Source: Prunus persica (lineage: Eukaryota; Streptophyta; Magnoliopsida; Rosales; Rosaceae). From it: a DNA stretch of 64,000 nt. A program made the position numbers and the translations under genes. Location of the stretch: positions 2,815,134 through 2,879,133 of the forward strand of contig NC_034012.1 in NCBI RefSeq assembly GCF_000346465.2. Reading direction: 5' to 3'. Positions 10,727-22,345 of the stretch are shown here, piece after piece. Position 1 is the stretch's first letter. Every line of letters starts with the position of its first letter. The notes beneath the pieces are model-generated. The model had not been told where the DNA came from, searched no databases, and was given only the letters and a program-made list of their open reading frames with translations.

Positions 10727-13700
10727 ATGGTAGCTGGGAAGGTGAGGGCGGCAATGGGGCTGCAAAAATCGCCATCAAATGCGAAACCGGAGACTCCTTC
10801 GAAGTCGCCGTCGCCGTCGGTAAGCTCCGGTAAGCTCTCGCAGAAGGCGGTGTTCTCGCGCTCATTTGGCGTGTACTTCCCACGCTCCTCCGCACAGGTC
10901 CAGCCTAAGCCGCCGGACGTGACGGAGCTTCTCCGCCTGGTCGAAGAGCTCCGGGAGCGAGAGTCGAGGTTGAAGACGGAGCTTCTCGAGAACAAGCTCT
11001 TGAGAGAGTCCGTCGCCATTGTCCCTGTTTTGGAAAACGAGATCCTCAACAAGAGCGAAGACATTGAGCGAGCTTCGAAGCAAATGGAGGCCTTGGAGGC
11101 CGAGAACGAGAGGTTGAGAAATCAGGTGGAGGAAGTGAAGTTGATGTTAGAGGAAGAGAGGAGGGAGAGCGAGAAAAAAGTGAAGGCAATGGAGGCTGAG
11201 ATTTCGGAGTTGAAGAAAACGGGGTCGGATCGTAGCAAAGCGGAGATAAACTTGGAGAGCGACGAGCTTTCGTCGTCGCAGAGATTCCAGGGGCTCATGG
11301 AGGTCACCGGAAGGTCCAATCTCATAAAAAACTTAAAGAAGGGAGCCAAATGCGCTGACGTTCATGCAAATCAGGAGAGTCAGAAGCTAGAGCGCTCAGA
11401 TTCGAAGAGGGAGGAAGCAGAAACGGAGAGACCGAGACACTCGAGGTGTAACTCGGAGGAACTCGCCGAGTCGACTCTGTCTACTATCAGATCTCGCATT
11501 CCTAGGGTTCCTAAACCGCCTCCAAGACCATCCACATCCAACGGCGAGAACAAGGCCACAACAGAACAAGCGGTTACATTTCCACCACCTCCGCCACCTC
11601 CAACGAGCCAGGCGAAGTCGGTACCTCCACCGCCACCTCCGCCGTCAAGAGCGGCTCCGCCTCCGCCTCCCCCGCCTCCTAAAGGGAGAAGGCCGGCCCC
11701 TGCGAAGGTGAGGCGAGTGCCGGAGGTTGTGGAGTTTTACCACTCTCTGATGAGAAGAGACTCTCGCAGAGACTCCGGCAGTGGAGGCTCCGACGCGCCG
11801 GCAACCGCAAATGCCCGTGACATGATCGGCGAGATCGAGAACCGTTCGGCTTACTTGCTCGCGGTAAGTTCCGGCATCGTGTTTGCTTATTAAAATTACG
11901 ACTTTGCCACTGGCTTTTTGGTAGTGTCATTTGTCAGTGACAAGTGGCCGTCCTATTTGTCTTTATTGATTTTATTATTTGCTTGTTAGATAAGACAGTG
12001 CGGAGATTCGAATGGAATAGCTTTTGTTTAAATAAAAAAGGTGTAATTCTGGTGAAAGTAGAGTGGCAATTTTGTATTTGTCGATGAAAATGATATGTTT
12101 CTGTATCTACAGATAAAAACGGATGTAGAAACGCAAGGAGATTTCATAAGGTTTTTGATAAAGGAAGTTGAGAATGCAGCGTTTACAGACATCAAGGATG
12201 TGGTGCCTTTTGTCAAATGGCTGGACGATGAGCTCTCATATTTGGTACCATTCTATTTTCCAATTCAACAAATTATTACGTGATTTATTTTGACTTTCAC
12301 AAAATCTCTAATTGGGGATTGACTTTGATTTTCTTTTTGTTTAGGTGGATGAAAGAGCTGTGCTGAAGCACTTCGACTGGCCAGAGCAGAAGGCCGATGC
12401 TCTGCGCGAGGCTGCATTTGGGTACTGTGATCTCAAGAAGCTTGAAACCGAGGCCTCGTCGTTTCCCGACGATTCTCGCCATCCCTGTGGTCCAACCCTC
12501 AAGAAGATGCAGGCTTTGCTGGAAAAGTAAGCGACTTTTTGGTCTTCTCTTTGCAAACTAATGCCATAATTTATTCTAGTGTTATAATGTTGTTGGTAAA
12601 TTTGGAACAGATTGGAGCATGGTGTTTACAATCTTTCACGGATCAGAGAATCCGCCACTCAAAGATACAAGGTTTTCCAAATCCCTACCAATTGGATGCT
12701 CGATACTGAATTCGTAAGCCAGGTAATTCATTCCACAAAGTCCATCCTCTTTTTTTTATTGGTTATGGATTTTAGGTGGGTGCCCTTTAATAAATCACAG
12801 ACGTGTAAGATAATTGAGAAATCTTTTTGACACGGTCTACCATGTAATCTAGCGTAGTAGGGGTCACAAGATGAAGAAAATATTTCCTCTCATTTTCTAT
12901 TCCCACGCCTGCATGCGCGCATGTGAATTCCCAGATTTCTGATATACAATATGTTTTGTCTTCCTTACTTTTTCATTTCGGAGTTTATAGAAGTAGGGAA
13001 GCAAGTAAGATTCTATGTTGACTTTATATTTATAGGTGTAAAGAAGCAAATAAGACTCTCTCACCCATTTTCTACATATAATATGTTTTGTCTGGAGACT
13101 GTCCCCTGGCCATTGAATTGAATTGGATTGAATTGGTAGAATAATAGAACTGCAGCCAACTCCAGTACAATTAATTAATAAAATTAGTAAAGTATATTGC
13201 TAGTGGTCGTAGTATCCTAAGTTCATGATATCTGAATTACAACCTCTTTTGCGGTTGTTCTAACCTATGCAGCATAAATGTTGTGTTAGGTAGTGCAATG
13301 AATATAGTAAATGGGAATGCAAAATTGTTTAAAGGCTCTTAAATCCAGGAAGATGTAATTTATAGCACCAACAATGCTACTTAGTTAGCTTGTTATTGTA
13401 CTGACAATAGTGTATGTACATGAAAAATTCACAGATCAAGCTGGCATCCGTGAAATTGGCAATGAAGTACATGAAAAGAGTCTCTGCTGAGCTTGAAATA
13501 GTAGGAGGTGGCCCCGAAGAAGAAGAGCTGATAGTTCAAGGTGTTCGATTTGCCTTCCGTGTACATCAGGTAAAAATACTCATAACAGCATCCTTTTACC
13601 ATGCCCAGACATTTCACATTCTTTAGAGTAGTGACGTGATTATTCGCTGCAGTTTGCCGGGGGTTTTGATGCAGAAACGATGAGAGCATTCCAGGTGTTG

Positions 13701-13781
13701 AGAGATAAAGTCAGGTCATGCCATGTACAATGCCAAAACCAGCAACAGCAAAAAATTGTGTGCAGGTCTACACCATGCTAA
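10727..13781 (+). CDS. CHUP1-like protein, IPGA1-type (microtubule-associated)
   Basis: A plant-specific protein of the CHUP1-like family, closest in layout to Arabidopsis INCREASED PETAL GROWTH ANISOTROPY 1 (IPGA1), a microtubule-associated protein controlling anisotropic cell growth. Exons: 10727-11863, 12113-12244, 12345-12526, 12611-12722, 13435-13569, 13653-13781; 608 residues. Residues about 70-175 form a charged coiled coil (LRERESRLKTELLENKLL), followed by a basic linker. A proline-rich tract (three PPPPPP runs, about residues 285-345) is followed by the conserved C-terminal domain beginning RRVPEVVEFYHSLMRRDSR and continuing through FIRFLIKEVENAAF and FVKWLDDEL. The start at 10727 (MVAGKVRAAMG) follows a GA-rich leader; the frame is open upstream to 10655 but has no earlier ATG. 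The N-terminal chloroplast anchor of CHUP1 itself is absent, supporting the IPGA1-type assignment. Identity to IPGA1 is from recall, not a search. Confidence 0.88.
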
Positions 13782-14310
13782 CAATCATCCATCTGTAGCA
13801 AGCTCAGCTTCAGAAAATTGCTCCGAGGGTTTTTGTTGTAAAGGGAGGACAGAAACATTGTGTTTGTGAATACAATGGCGGTAGCGCCATATGCGCCTGC
13901 ATTCATAATTTTATTCATATTATTATTACTCATCTTCTACGCCTGCTCGGATAGATTTTGGGTATCGATTTTAATGTTCCTACCCAGAACTAACATGTAT
14001 AATATAGCTTGTAAAAGAATGTAGTATGTATGCTGTATGCTACAACATCGTGACTCTCTGCTTCAATCACGAATAAGATCGATCAACCTTACTTTTCTCA
14101 TCACGTTGTCAATCTTTGTCATATTGGTTGAAAGGTTTGCATCATATCATCAAGTAACAAGAAGCTAAGGTTATAGGGTTGCGTTCCAAAATGCCCCCTA
14201 AAGACCATTTAGTCTTTCTCGGTTTCAAATTTCAAGCTCATTCACTTGTCAAGATTGGTATCATTTAGGTCTAGCATCTTTGATACTTTCTTACTAAAAA
14301 ATATGTAGGG

Positions 14311-14398
14311 ATATTCACATATTTAATGTAACCAATTTAATAATTTCTTTTCAAATATTCACATATTTAATGTAACCAATTTAATAATTTCTTTTCAA
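14311..14398 (+). repeat. Perfect direct doublet, 44-bp period
   Basis: The unit ATATTCACATATTTAATGTA plus 24 further bases (ending TTTCTTTTCAA) occurs twice head to tail, 14311-14354 and 14355-14398, apparently without mismatch. This points to recent local slippage or duplication. Confidence 0.92.
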
Positions 14399-14399
14399 A

Positions 14400-15200
14400 G
14401 TTCGTTCATGCCAGTAGTTGATGGGGATCGGGGTCCGGACACAGGTCACCAACCACATACACGAGCACCGAAATCTAAGGTTAATGCAAACTCACATATA
14501 TCATAGCAAATCCATGCCGCAAATAAATTATTTCATTAATTATCAACATAAACTCCCTACAACTATAACATTAGCCTTATTTATAGGCTTTACAAGACTT
14601 GGGCACCAAGGCTACTTGGTCCAAAAGTAAACTAATTAATTATAAAATCACACATAAATAATAAAAGATATCCAGAAACTACCTAAATAAGAAAATAACA
14701 ATATATCATGAAATAACTAATTAAATGGTAAATATCTATCTTGATCCACCCCTATGCTCCTGCATCAGACTCCCCTGGTTGGAAAGAATTTGTCCTCGAA
14801 TTCAAGCCCTTGATTGAGGAAAATCCGAATAGAATCTTCAATGGCTTCATATTAATTATGGATCTTTTAGCATCCAATTGAAACCTTCCTTTCCAAATAA
14901 AAAGATATTTGGAATATTTTGTTATTCTTGGCTTCTTACTCCCTCTAGCAATGCAAAAGTTTCTCTCTAGAATCTTCAACCAATTGACAAAATCAACCAG
15001 GTTTTTGGCAACCTTCCAAGTGAAAATATTAATGCCTATAAAATCAATAATATCTTTGAAAGTTTTCTCAATTCTCATCTCTTCACTGTTCTAGTCAATA
15101 AATTGCATATCAAAATTGCTTTGAACACCAAAACAATTTTCATTGCAATTTTCACAATTGCAAGGATCAAATTTGACTCTATGCTCCTGCATCAGTAGTG
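14400..15200 (-). mobile_element. Possible retrotransposon relic
   Basis: The minus-strand frame at 14752-15078 ends SRTNSFQPGESDAGA, reminiscent of the (R)TNxFQxG(E/G)xD segment seen in Ty3/gypsy-derived sequences, and the phrase TATGCTCCTGCATCAG occurs at both about 14752 and 15179. No LTRs, primer site or pol domains were identified, so this is weak. Confidence 0.25.
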
Positions 15201-15270
15201 TAATGTACTTATGAATTAGTCTTTGGTGAAGTGGTAGTTGTTCTTATTAGATTGAATGAAGTCTTAGATT

Positions 15271-15350
15271 GCAACAACAATATAGTTCATGATGATTTTG
15301 ATACCTAATTGTAACAACAATATAGTTCATGATGATTTTGATACCTAATT
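15271..15350 (+). repeat. Direct doublet, 40-bp period
   Basis: ACAACAATATAGTTCATGAT plus the remaining 20 bases (GATTTTGATACCTAATTG region) occurs twice head to tail, with one or two differences between copies. Confidence 0.92.
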
Positions 15351-15620
15351 GTTGCTAGCCCTATTATGGTTCAAATACAATACATCGTGTGTGCTAAAAA
15401 TTGCTTTTAATCATTTGAGTTACAAGACTGCATAAAAAACAGAAAATGCTTTTATTATTATTATGTTTTTAACATTTGGTAAAATGTTCATCTTATTATT
15501 ATTGGATAATCTGTCCTGCTTGAAAAAGAACAAAAAAAGAAAGGGCCGGCTCTGTCCTTTGAGAGAGGCGGTGCTAATCATGTCGGGGCGACGAAAATTA
15601 GTTTGCTCTGGGCAAAGAAG

Positions 15621-17431
15621 ATGACGGCCTGCTTGTTTCTAAATCTGCCACTTTCTTCTTCATCTGCTGCGTTTACTTCTCATACTAATAAGAATTACCC
15701 TTCGCTAGCTTCACACCTACTTCTCACTCTAACCCCAAACCAGTCCTTTCTTCGAGCCCCTCGGTTCTCACGCCAAATCAAAGCCTCATCAGCTTCCATG
15801 GAAGCCCAGCAAAGTGAGACCGGCGTCTCAACCCCACCTATGAAGCTCTTGTTCGTGGAGATGGGTGTGGGCTACGACCAACATGGGTCAGCTTCCTTTG
15901 CCCCTTTGACTCTCTTCTCGCTCTTTTTGCCACATTTGATGATTGCCCATTTGAGAATTTCATGCGTTGAAGTGTTAAAAATTTGAGCTTTTAATTAAAG
16001 GAAGTAGCTTGGTAAATGTGAAGTTTGATGAAATTTTGTGTTATAGGCAAGACGTTACCGCTGCATCAATGCGGGCTTGCAGAGATGCCATCTCCTCTAA
16101 TTCAATCCCTGCGTTTCGAAGAGGTAATATGATCATATGCCTTTTTAAATTTTAGTGGCAAGACAACTAAATTATTAGCATACTGGCTGTTTCTTTTATG
16201 CTGTATTTGCTAGCATAAATACTGTTGAATGTTGTTTTGTGAATACATGTTATGTGTTGGTAAATGGTTAGAGCATTGTGGTTTTGGCAAATTCGGGTTG
16301 ATGCTATAGGTTACCTTATGTGATGATTTACTTTATTACATTATCTTGTGTTGGATTATGGTAGTCGCATTAGGAGGATTGTTATGGAGTTTGTTTCATT
16401 AGTACTTAGTAATCATAAAGTTCAACTACTGCAGGGTCAATACCTGGTGTTACATTTGAGGAGATGAAACTAGAGATCAAGCTGGGTGTGCCTCATTTAC
16501 TCCAACCGTCACTGGATGTCGAAAGGGTCAAATCAGTCTTTCCTTAGTGAGTATCTTCACTTTATGAATCTGGATGTGTGAACTTTCATTCGCTGAAACT
16601 TTACCCTATCTCTTCTACTAAGTTGTGCACTGCCAAATTCATTGACAATTTGGCAGCATTCATAGGTAACCATATCTTTTGCTTTTATGGAATCAATCAT
16701 TCTTTCCGGTGTTTACTACTGTGCCTGTTAGTGAAATCTAATGTTTGAAGTTTTAAGTGGCTATAATCATTTTGCATTAAGACCTTTGCTGGTGCTAATC
16801 CTTGTTCAACAGGAATTATATCAAGGAGCTTTGAAATGGCTCTACTAGTTTAGCATGATGAGGAATTAGTATGGTTAACTTTCTTCCTTGGAAGAAGCTG
16901 TGAAATCTATTTCAATACTGTCCAGTAGGATTATTCCCCTCCAAATGTGGGAAACTTCTCTTTAATATCCAACTTCTACTCCAATTCGCATTGAGCATAG
17001 CTTGCAGACTATAGATTAAGGGATGTGCCCAAGTGCTCATTGGTTGTGAACTTTGACTTGGTCTAGTCACGGCATGTACATTTCTGCTTGCAAAAACTTC
17101 AATTGTTAATAACTTGTGAGTGCTTCTTGACAACTTCCTAAGAGTGCACCGAGCTAGCAAACCAATTGTTTGGGTTTATCCACTGTGTATATATGCAAAT
17201 GCTCTCTTTTACAATGCAATGCAATGGTGTTGAAATCACAGTCCACACATTCTCTTTTGACATTGTTTTTGCCTTATCTTCCCCCTAAAACTTAATTGCA
17301 GTGGAAAAATTGTGAAAGTTGAAGTTGTGGATGGCGGACTGATATGCTCAAGTGGTGTGTGCGTGGAAGAAATGGGAGATAAGAATGACGACTGTTATAT
17401 AGTGAATGCAGCAGTCTACATTGGTTACTAG
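15621..17431 (+). CDS. Lin0512-family protein, probably plastid-targeted
   Basis: A small protein of the Lin0512 / CHP02058 family, conserved from bacteria to plants and of unknown function. Exons: 15621-15886, 16047-16123, 16435-16546, 17302-17431; 194 residues. The first 60 or so residues are rich in Ser, Thr and Leu and poor in acidic residues (LPLSSSSAAFTSHTNKNYPS), like a plastid transit peptide. The conserved domain begins MKLLFVEMGVGYDQHGQDVT and continues through ACRDAISSNSIPAF, KLGVPHLLQP and VEVVDGGLICSSGVCVEEMG, with a small C-terminal region NAAVYIGY. The first in-frame ATG is 15621; an internal Met (MEAQQSE) could give a cytosolic form if translation started there. No neighbour suggests a function. 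Confidence 0.85.
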
Positions 17432-18416
17432 CTTCCTCTTTCCTCCAATCCCCCACCAGAGGTTATAAGGTTTGTTTTCACTTTTCTTTTCCACATAAGA
17501 TGCAGATAGTTTATTTTTGTTTTTTCCTTGCCTGCACCGGGATTTTGTTTATTCTATGGTGAATTGCCATTCAACTGATAGCCGAAGTTCAATATCTGTT
17601 ATTGTTGCAGAACCCTCTTAGGAGGACCATGGCTGGTGTTTCAGAGTCTTCAACAGGGAGAGGAATGCCTGCGTCCATCAACGTATCTTTGATTTTTTTA
17701 TTTTATTTTTTTTGGTACCAAGAGCTGTCCTCCTAACATCTTTTGTGGCTGATGATTATTTTGACAATCATGGTGTCTCTATATGCTTGGACTTCTATGC
17801 TTATTGAATAATTGGAATTCAAGGTAATGCTATAGACAATTGCTTCGTGCATAAATTTCTGATGATATTAACCATCATAATTTGCTTGTCATCTCGTTTC
17901 ATTCTGTTTTCTGATCTCCATTTGAAACATAGTTACCTATCTTCTTATCAAAAAGGAAAAATAGTGAACTTTCTTGAAATCACTTGAGCCTTTGGCTGAA
18001 ATTGCGGACCAATAATATAATGCTCTCATATCATTATTGGAAGCATCTTAAAAGAAAAGACCAATATTGACCACAATGCTGGAAATCTCCACATGTACAT
18101 TTCTTTAATTAGATCACAGAGCAAATTAACAAGAAAGTTCAAACTAGCCAATGACTTTAAGTTACTCTAAGACGAGTGTTTTTGCTTTCTGTAATCACAC
18201 ATACACTCTCACTTCTCCATCTCCTCTGTCTATCTACGAACTCCAAACCATTTTTCTGGTCAATTAAACCAATCAAATTTACAACTGATTTTGCCACCTT
18301 ATTGTCGTTTACCAATCGAAGTGAATCTGAAATTCTAAACCCCCTGACTATGCAAGCAATGTATAGAAAGAAAGGAAACTAAAATGGTTGCTACTGTTGC
18401 TCAGTATGATTGACCT
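17432..18416. other. Convergent 3' spacer
   Basis: 3' flank shared by the converging Lin0512-family and TBL genes. A CTTAGGAGGACCATGG-containing stretch near 17618-17690, preceded by a pyrimidine tract and TTGCAG, could be a spliced 3' UTR exon of the former. No further gene. Confidence 0.4.
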
Positions 18417-21400
18417 TCACATGATGAGAGCAGCATATAGGAGTTGGTTCCAAGTATCCGGCAACCCAGGTAGGCACCAGTGGCTGCAGTCGTTGCCGGA
18501 GTGGTCGCCACTATAAGTTGAGGGATGAGCATCTTTTCTTAATTGTGAGAGTGTCGTAATGTCGAGCAAGTAAACCGGATTCTTAATCGTGCTTAACACC
18601 TTATTTACAACAGCATAAGCTGGAGGTGGCCCTGCTGGGTATGTTGTTCCAGATAGAGGTCCAAGTTCTCCATAGCAACTCTTCTTCGGAGAATTCCATT
18701 CCTGGCCCCTGGTTCAATGCAACAACGAGGTTGTTAATTATAAGTCACACAAATTAGTGTGATCAAATCTACCACTTTGATTTACACTTACTGATAATGG
18801 GTTGGAGAAATCCCTTGGAAGAAGACTCTGGTCTTTGAAGGATCAACATTTGAGTCAACCCATTTGGCCCATGTGGAGAGCCCCTTATAAAATGCTGTCA
18901 AACGATCCATATCTCTGTACAAGTTTGTCCCATCCCGAACATAGTCCCATCTGCACAACAGAGCCATTCAAAAACGGAATTCATAATGCATCAACGGTAA
19001 TTTACGATGCACACTAGAGAAGACAGCCTCGCATTCCTCAATTGAAAAATTGAAAAGAAAAGATCAAGGGTTGGAATCGTACGGCTGAGATTTGCCTGTA
19101 TGGGTCCACCAATGCCAGGAATTGAAGATCAACACGTCCATGTCTTTCCATGAATTTCCAGCGTTGATGGAGCCCAGGTTTAACACACGGCCAACATTTT
19201 CTCTGACTATATCTACAAGGTATGGTGTGCGGAACATAAACAAAGTCACTCCATAGTCCTGCATACAACATAACCCATCTTCCTTTTAGATTCAATCAAC
19301 AAGACCTCCAAATAATATGGCAACAATGAAATGGCTGGTAGTATGCAAAAAGCACTGTCGTCAAAAGCACTTATTGTCTACATCATTATATATTTTCCTG
19401 AGGATATCATCACAAATAAACTAAATAAATACTACAAGCAACCACATGCATGCTTTAAATTTAGTTTATGAGCAATTATTTTGAATAAATTTTGATAAAA
19501 TGCATAATTCAACATGGAGCACTTTGTGAATTGAATTATTGTAACCCCCGATTACAGGATAAATGATTGAAGAAGGCTGCCCACAAATGATTACAAGAGA
19601 CTACAGGTTGGCTGGTTGCTGATCACAGCCTGTAAACGTTCATGGCTTTAAAAGGTCTGCGTTGAAACTAATAATGTAGGACATGAACAAAAATAAATAA
19701 ATAAATTGAAGCCTTATATGATTTCCCTTTTTCTTTTTTGGGTAAGAGGAGCCTCATCTTTCTGACTTTCTAATTGCCAAGTCAATTAAAGAGTAAGGTG
19801 AGCCGACAGGGTCTAGCTCAGTAGAAAAAGACCTTAATTTATAGACTAAAGGTCTCAAGTTCAAACCAATTAAAGAGTAAGGTGGGCCAATGGAGTCTAG
19901 TATAGTGGAAAAAGACCTTAACTTGTAGACTAGAGATTCTAGGTTCAAACTCCCATGAAATCTTGGTTGTGCGTGTGTGTGAGAAACATCCCCTCCCCAA
20001 TAATTTAGACTATTGATCGATTGTAAGGGGTAAGATGAGCTATGAATTTTGGCTCTGATGACTAATTGGTTAAGTTCATGAAGATCATATAAGCTTTCAC
20101 CCATACTTTTTCTAAGCTAGACATCACCAACATGGTAGGCTTTCTAAATAAATGTTTTCTTCATTGGAATTTCTCCTGCCAGAAAAAGGAAGACAATAAA
20201 TGAATAAAATCTCAAGAGGGAACATGAATTTTTATACCTGCAGTTTCTAATTAGCTGCTTTGATTGATGTCTACATATTTTTTCTTTTTCTTTACCTCCT
20301 ACTAAACAAAAGGCAAAAGAGTATGGAATAACTTAAAGAGGGAAAAAAAAAGGACAAAGTTTGGCTTTAAAACTTATTTATTTTTCTCATTCCCCACCAA
20401 CCCCACAACTGGAACCTTCTGCTAAGACACATCATTTTTTTACACAATGATGGGTTTATCATTTACATTTACTAGCTCCAGGCTTTCCTTCCAGTATAAA
20501 AAAAGCAATGTAAACTAATTACATTCAACAAATAATGGAAGCAATTATCAACATTTATTATATAGTTTGCAAGTTTGGCATAACTTAACAGAAAATCAAA
20601 TTTGCCAGAAAATAGATTAATATAACAGTGGAGAACAGCATAGTATGGAGGACTTGAACTTCCAAAAACTTTATAAAAACGAAAAAGAAAAGAACATGTT
20701 GGGAAAAGAGACAAAAGGGGACAAGATAAAATATAATATAAGGTAAGAAAATAATTACGAAGAGACAGACAAATATGCAGACAGTCATGCAGTGAGAGAA
20801 ATGGAATTTTGAAACAAAAGAAAAAAAAAAGCCAGTCTGACTCTGTCTTTCTCTCTCCTCTCCTCTCTCTCTCTCTCTCACCTGAAAGTTCACAGAATAC
20901 CCCTTTTTGAAGGTGGTCTTGGCATTAGGCACCGACGCATGGATCATACAAGACAACGATTCCCACATGTTGAGACTCAGTGAGTCACCCACAAACATTA
21001 TTTTCTTCCCCTTCCACCTCCTCAGAAAATCCAACCCATCAAACCTTTTACAATAAACAAATTAATTAGTTTACTAATTATAAATTAAGCAAGACACATT
21101 TTATAATTAAATGTAGCATTATAGCATATGATAGGGTACCTGGGCAAGTCACAAGAGTCAGGCTTCCAAGCATACTTGAGGAACTGCTTATCTGGTCTGC
21201 CATACTTGATGCAGTCAAACTCAGGATCTATGAAGGGACAGCTGGAAGAATCATAGAGGGGGTAAGAAGCATCAAAAGCCCAATTGCCTTGGAACAGATT
21301 GCAGCCAGTCGCTTGCTTTCTTTGTCTGGAAATTCTGGCGCCATGTCCATGTCCTGCAGAGCTTGCTTCATCTGAAAACAAGACCAGAACTTGAAGAGCT

Positions 21401-21435
21401 ACAAGGCATGACAGAGCTTGGAGCCTAAAAGCCAT
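18417..21435 (-). CDS. Trichome birefringence-like (TBL) protein
   Basis: A member of the plant TBL/PMR5 family, Golgi type II membrane proteins, several of which O-acetylate wall polysaccharides such as xylan, mannan or pectin. Exons (minus): 21435-21140, 21044-20882, 19258-19083, 18950-18792, 18708-18417; 361 residues, among the shorter members. A hydrophobic N-terminal segment ([18 protein letters not shown]) is the signal anchor. The TBL domain begins at [17 protein letters not shown] and the PC-esterase domain carries the GDS motif (FVGDSLS, Ser about residue 120), [10 protein letters not shown], and the C-terminal [15 protein letters not shown] block with DxxH (Asp about 338, His about 341). 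These residues make the catalytic triad of characterised TBLs. Intron 2 is long (1.6 kb) and holds SINE-like sequence. Substrate cannot be read from sequence. A TATA-like CTATAAAAACC lies about 75 nt upstream. Confidence 0.93.
19783..19950 (+). repeat. Tandem tRNA-like (SINE head) dimer in TBL intron 2
   Basis: An 84-base unit occurs twice in direct tandem (19783-19866, 19867-19950). Each begins CAATTAAAGAGTAAGGTG, carries an A-box-like TCTAGCTCAGTAG / TCTAGTATAGTGG, the phrase AAAAAGACCTTAA, and a B-box-like end (CAAGTTCAAACC / AGGTTCAAACTCC). The layout is that of a tRNA-derived SINE head, duplicated. A T/G-rich tail (GTGCGTGTGTGTGAGAAAC) follows. It lies antisense within TBL intron 2. Confidence 0.65.
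20852..20879 (+). repeat. CT-rich microsatellite at TBL intron donor
   Basis: An imperfect CT tract lies immediately 3' of the exon 2 donor on the coding (minus) strand, where it reads as a GA-rich intron start. Confidence 0.85.
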
Positions 21436-21740
21436 TTTGGATTTTACACATGCATTCACGAGCTGTGAAGAAGAAGAGTGTGAGAGAAAGATGTATGTGG
21501 TATGTGGGTTTTTATAGCAGCTCTCTAGCTTTAAAAGTATTTGGAATTTAGGAAGGAGAGGTTTGGCTTCGGCGGTTCACATGACTTTGTTTGAGCCAGA
21601 GGATATGAAAATTAATTGATATAAATATTTCTTTTTTTCTGATGTGAGTTGGGAAAACTTGGAAGGATTCGGAAATAGTGCAATTGGGAAGGTGAATCAA
21701 GTGAAGGGGTTGAAATTCTGAGGTTTTTTTTAATGGGGGA

Positions 21741-21770
21741 ATTATTATTATTATTATTATTATTATTATT
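21741..21770 (+). repeat. (ATT)n microsatellite
   Basis: About ten ATT units, 0.3 kb upstream of the TBL start codon. Confidence 0.95.
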
Positions 21771-22119
21771 TAAAGAAAAGAGAAAAAGTTTCTCTCTTAC
21801 ATTCCCGTAGGTCTGCATGTCACGGACTCACAGGCATAAAAACCTGTGTTGTGCTGTTCGTACTCTCAAATTGCAATTTGACATCACATGGTAAAATCAT
21901 GTGTTGTTTGCATTGCAGCAATTATAAATTTCAGTTGTCAATGTACATGCATGATGCATCTATACATACGCTTTTTCCAATACATATCTGATGTGCCTGC
22001 TGCTTTTAGGTCCATTTTATCCTTTACAAACAATACAAAAAAAGCACCTTAATAATAGATAATAAAAACAAAGATTTCTAGATGAAGATATTTGGGCATG
22101 TGAGATTGGGAGTTCTTCT

Positions 22120-22345
22120 GGAAGGGCTAAAAACGTTTAGTGACAATTAAAAGCGCTTATGATAGCGTTTGATTGAAAAACTTATAAGTGCTTCTAGGTT
22201 ACAAAAGTGTTTTTTCAAGTACTTCTTAAAGAATCACTTAGATTTTCAATAATTATTTTTACTTTCTTATGATAGAAGCACTTCTGAGAAAATGCTTATG
22301 AACATAAGTGATTTCTACATAAACATTCCCAAACCAGCCACTCTT
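22120..22345. repeat. Dispersed MITE-like repeat
   Basis: A block with AAAAGCGCTTATGATAGCG near its left part and AGAAGCACTTCTGAGAAAAT, ATAAGTGATTTCTACATAAA near its right end. This vocabulary is typical of short dispersed plant DNA elements, and a related block lies near 32490-32660. Terminal repeats and target duplications were not resolved. Confidence 0.4.

Larger units (their letters stand above)
13782..15620. other. Gene-free region with tandem doublets and retroelement-like debris
   Basis: 3' UTR of the IPGA1-like gene, then AT-rich sequence with two direct doublets (14311-14398 and 15271-15350) and a possible retrotransposon relic (about 14400-15200). The promoter of the Lin0512-family gene lies at the right edge. 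No intact gene. Confidence 0.5.

Noticed and set aside
10564..11064. 166-codon minus-strand frame over the IPGA1-like exon 1
   Set aside because: Shadow of the GA-rich, Ser/Glu-rich coding strand; serine-rich artefact, no ATG-led homology.
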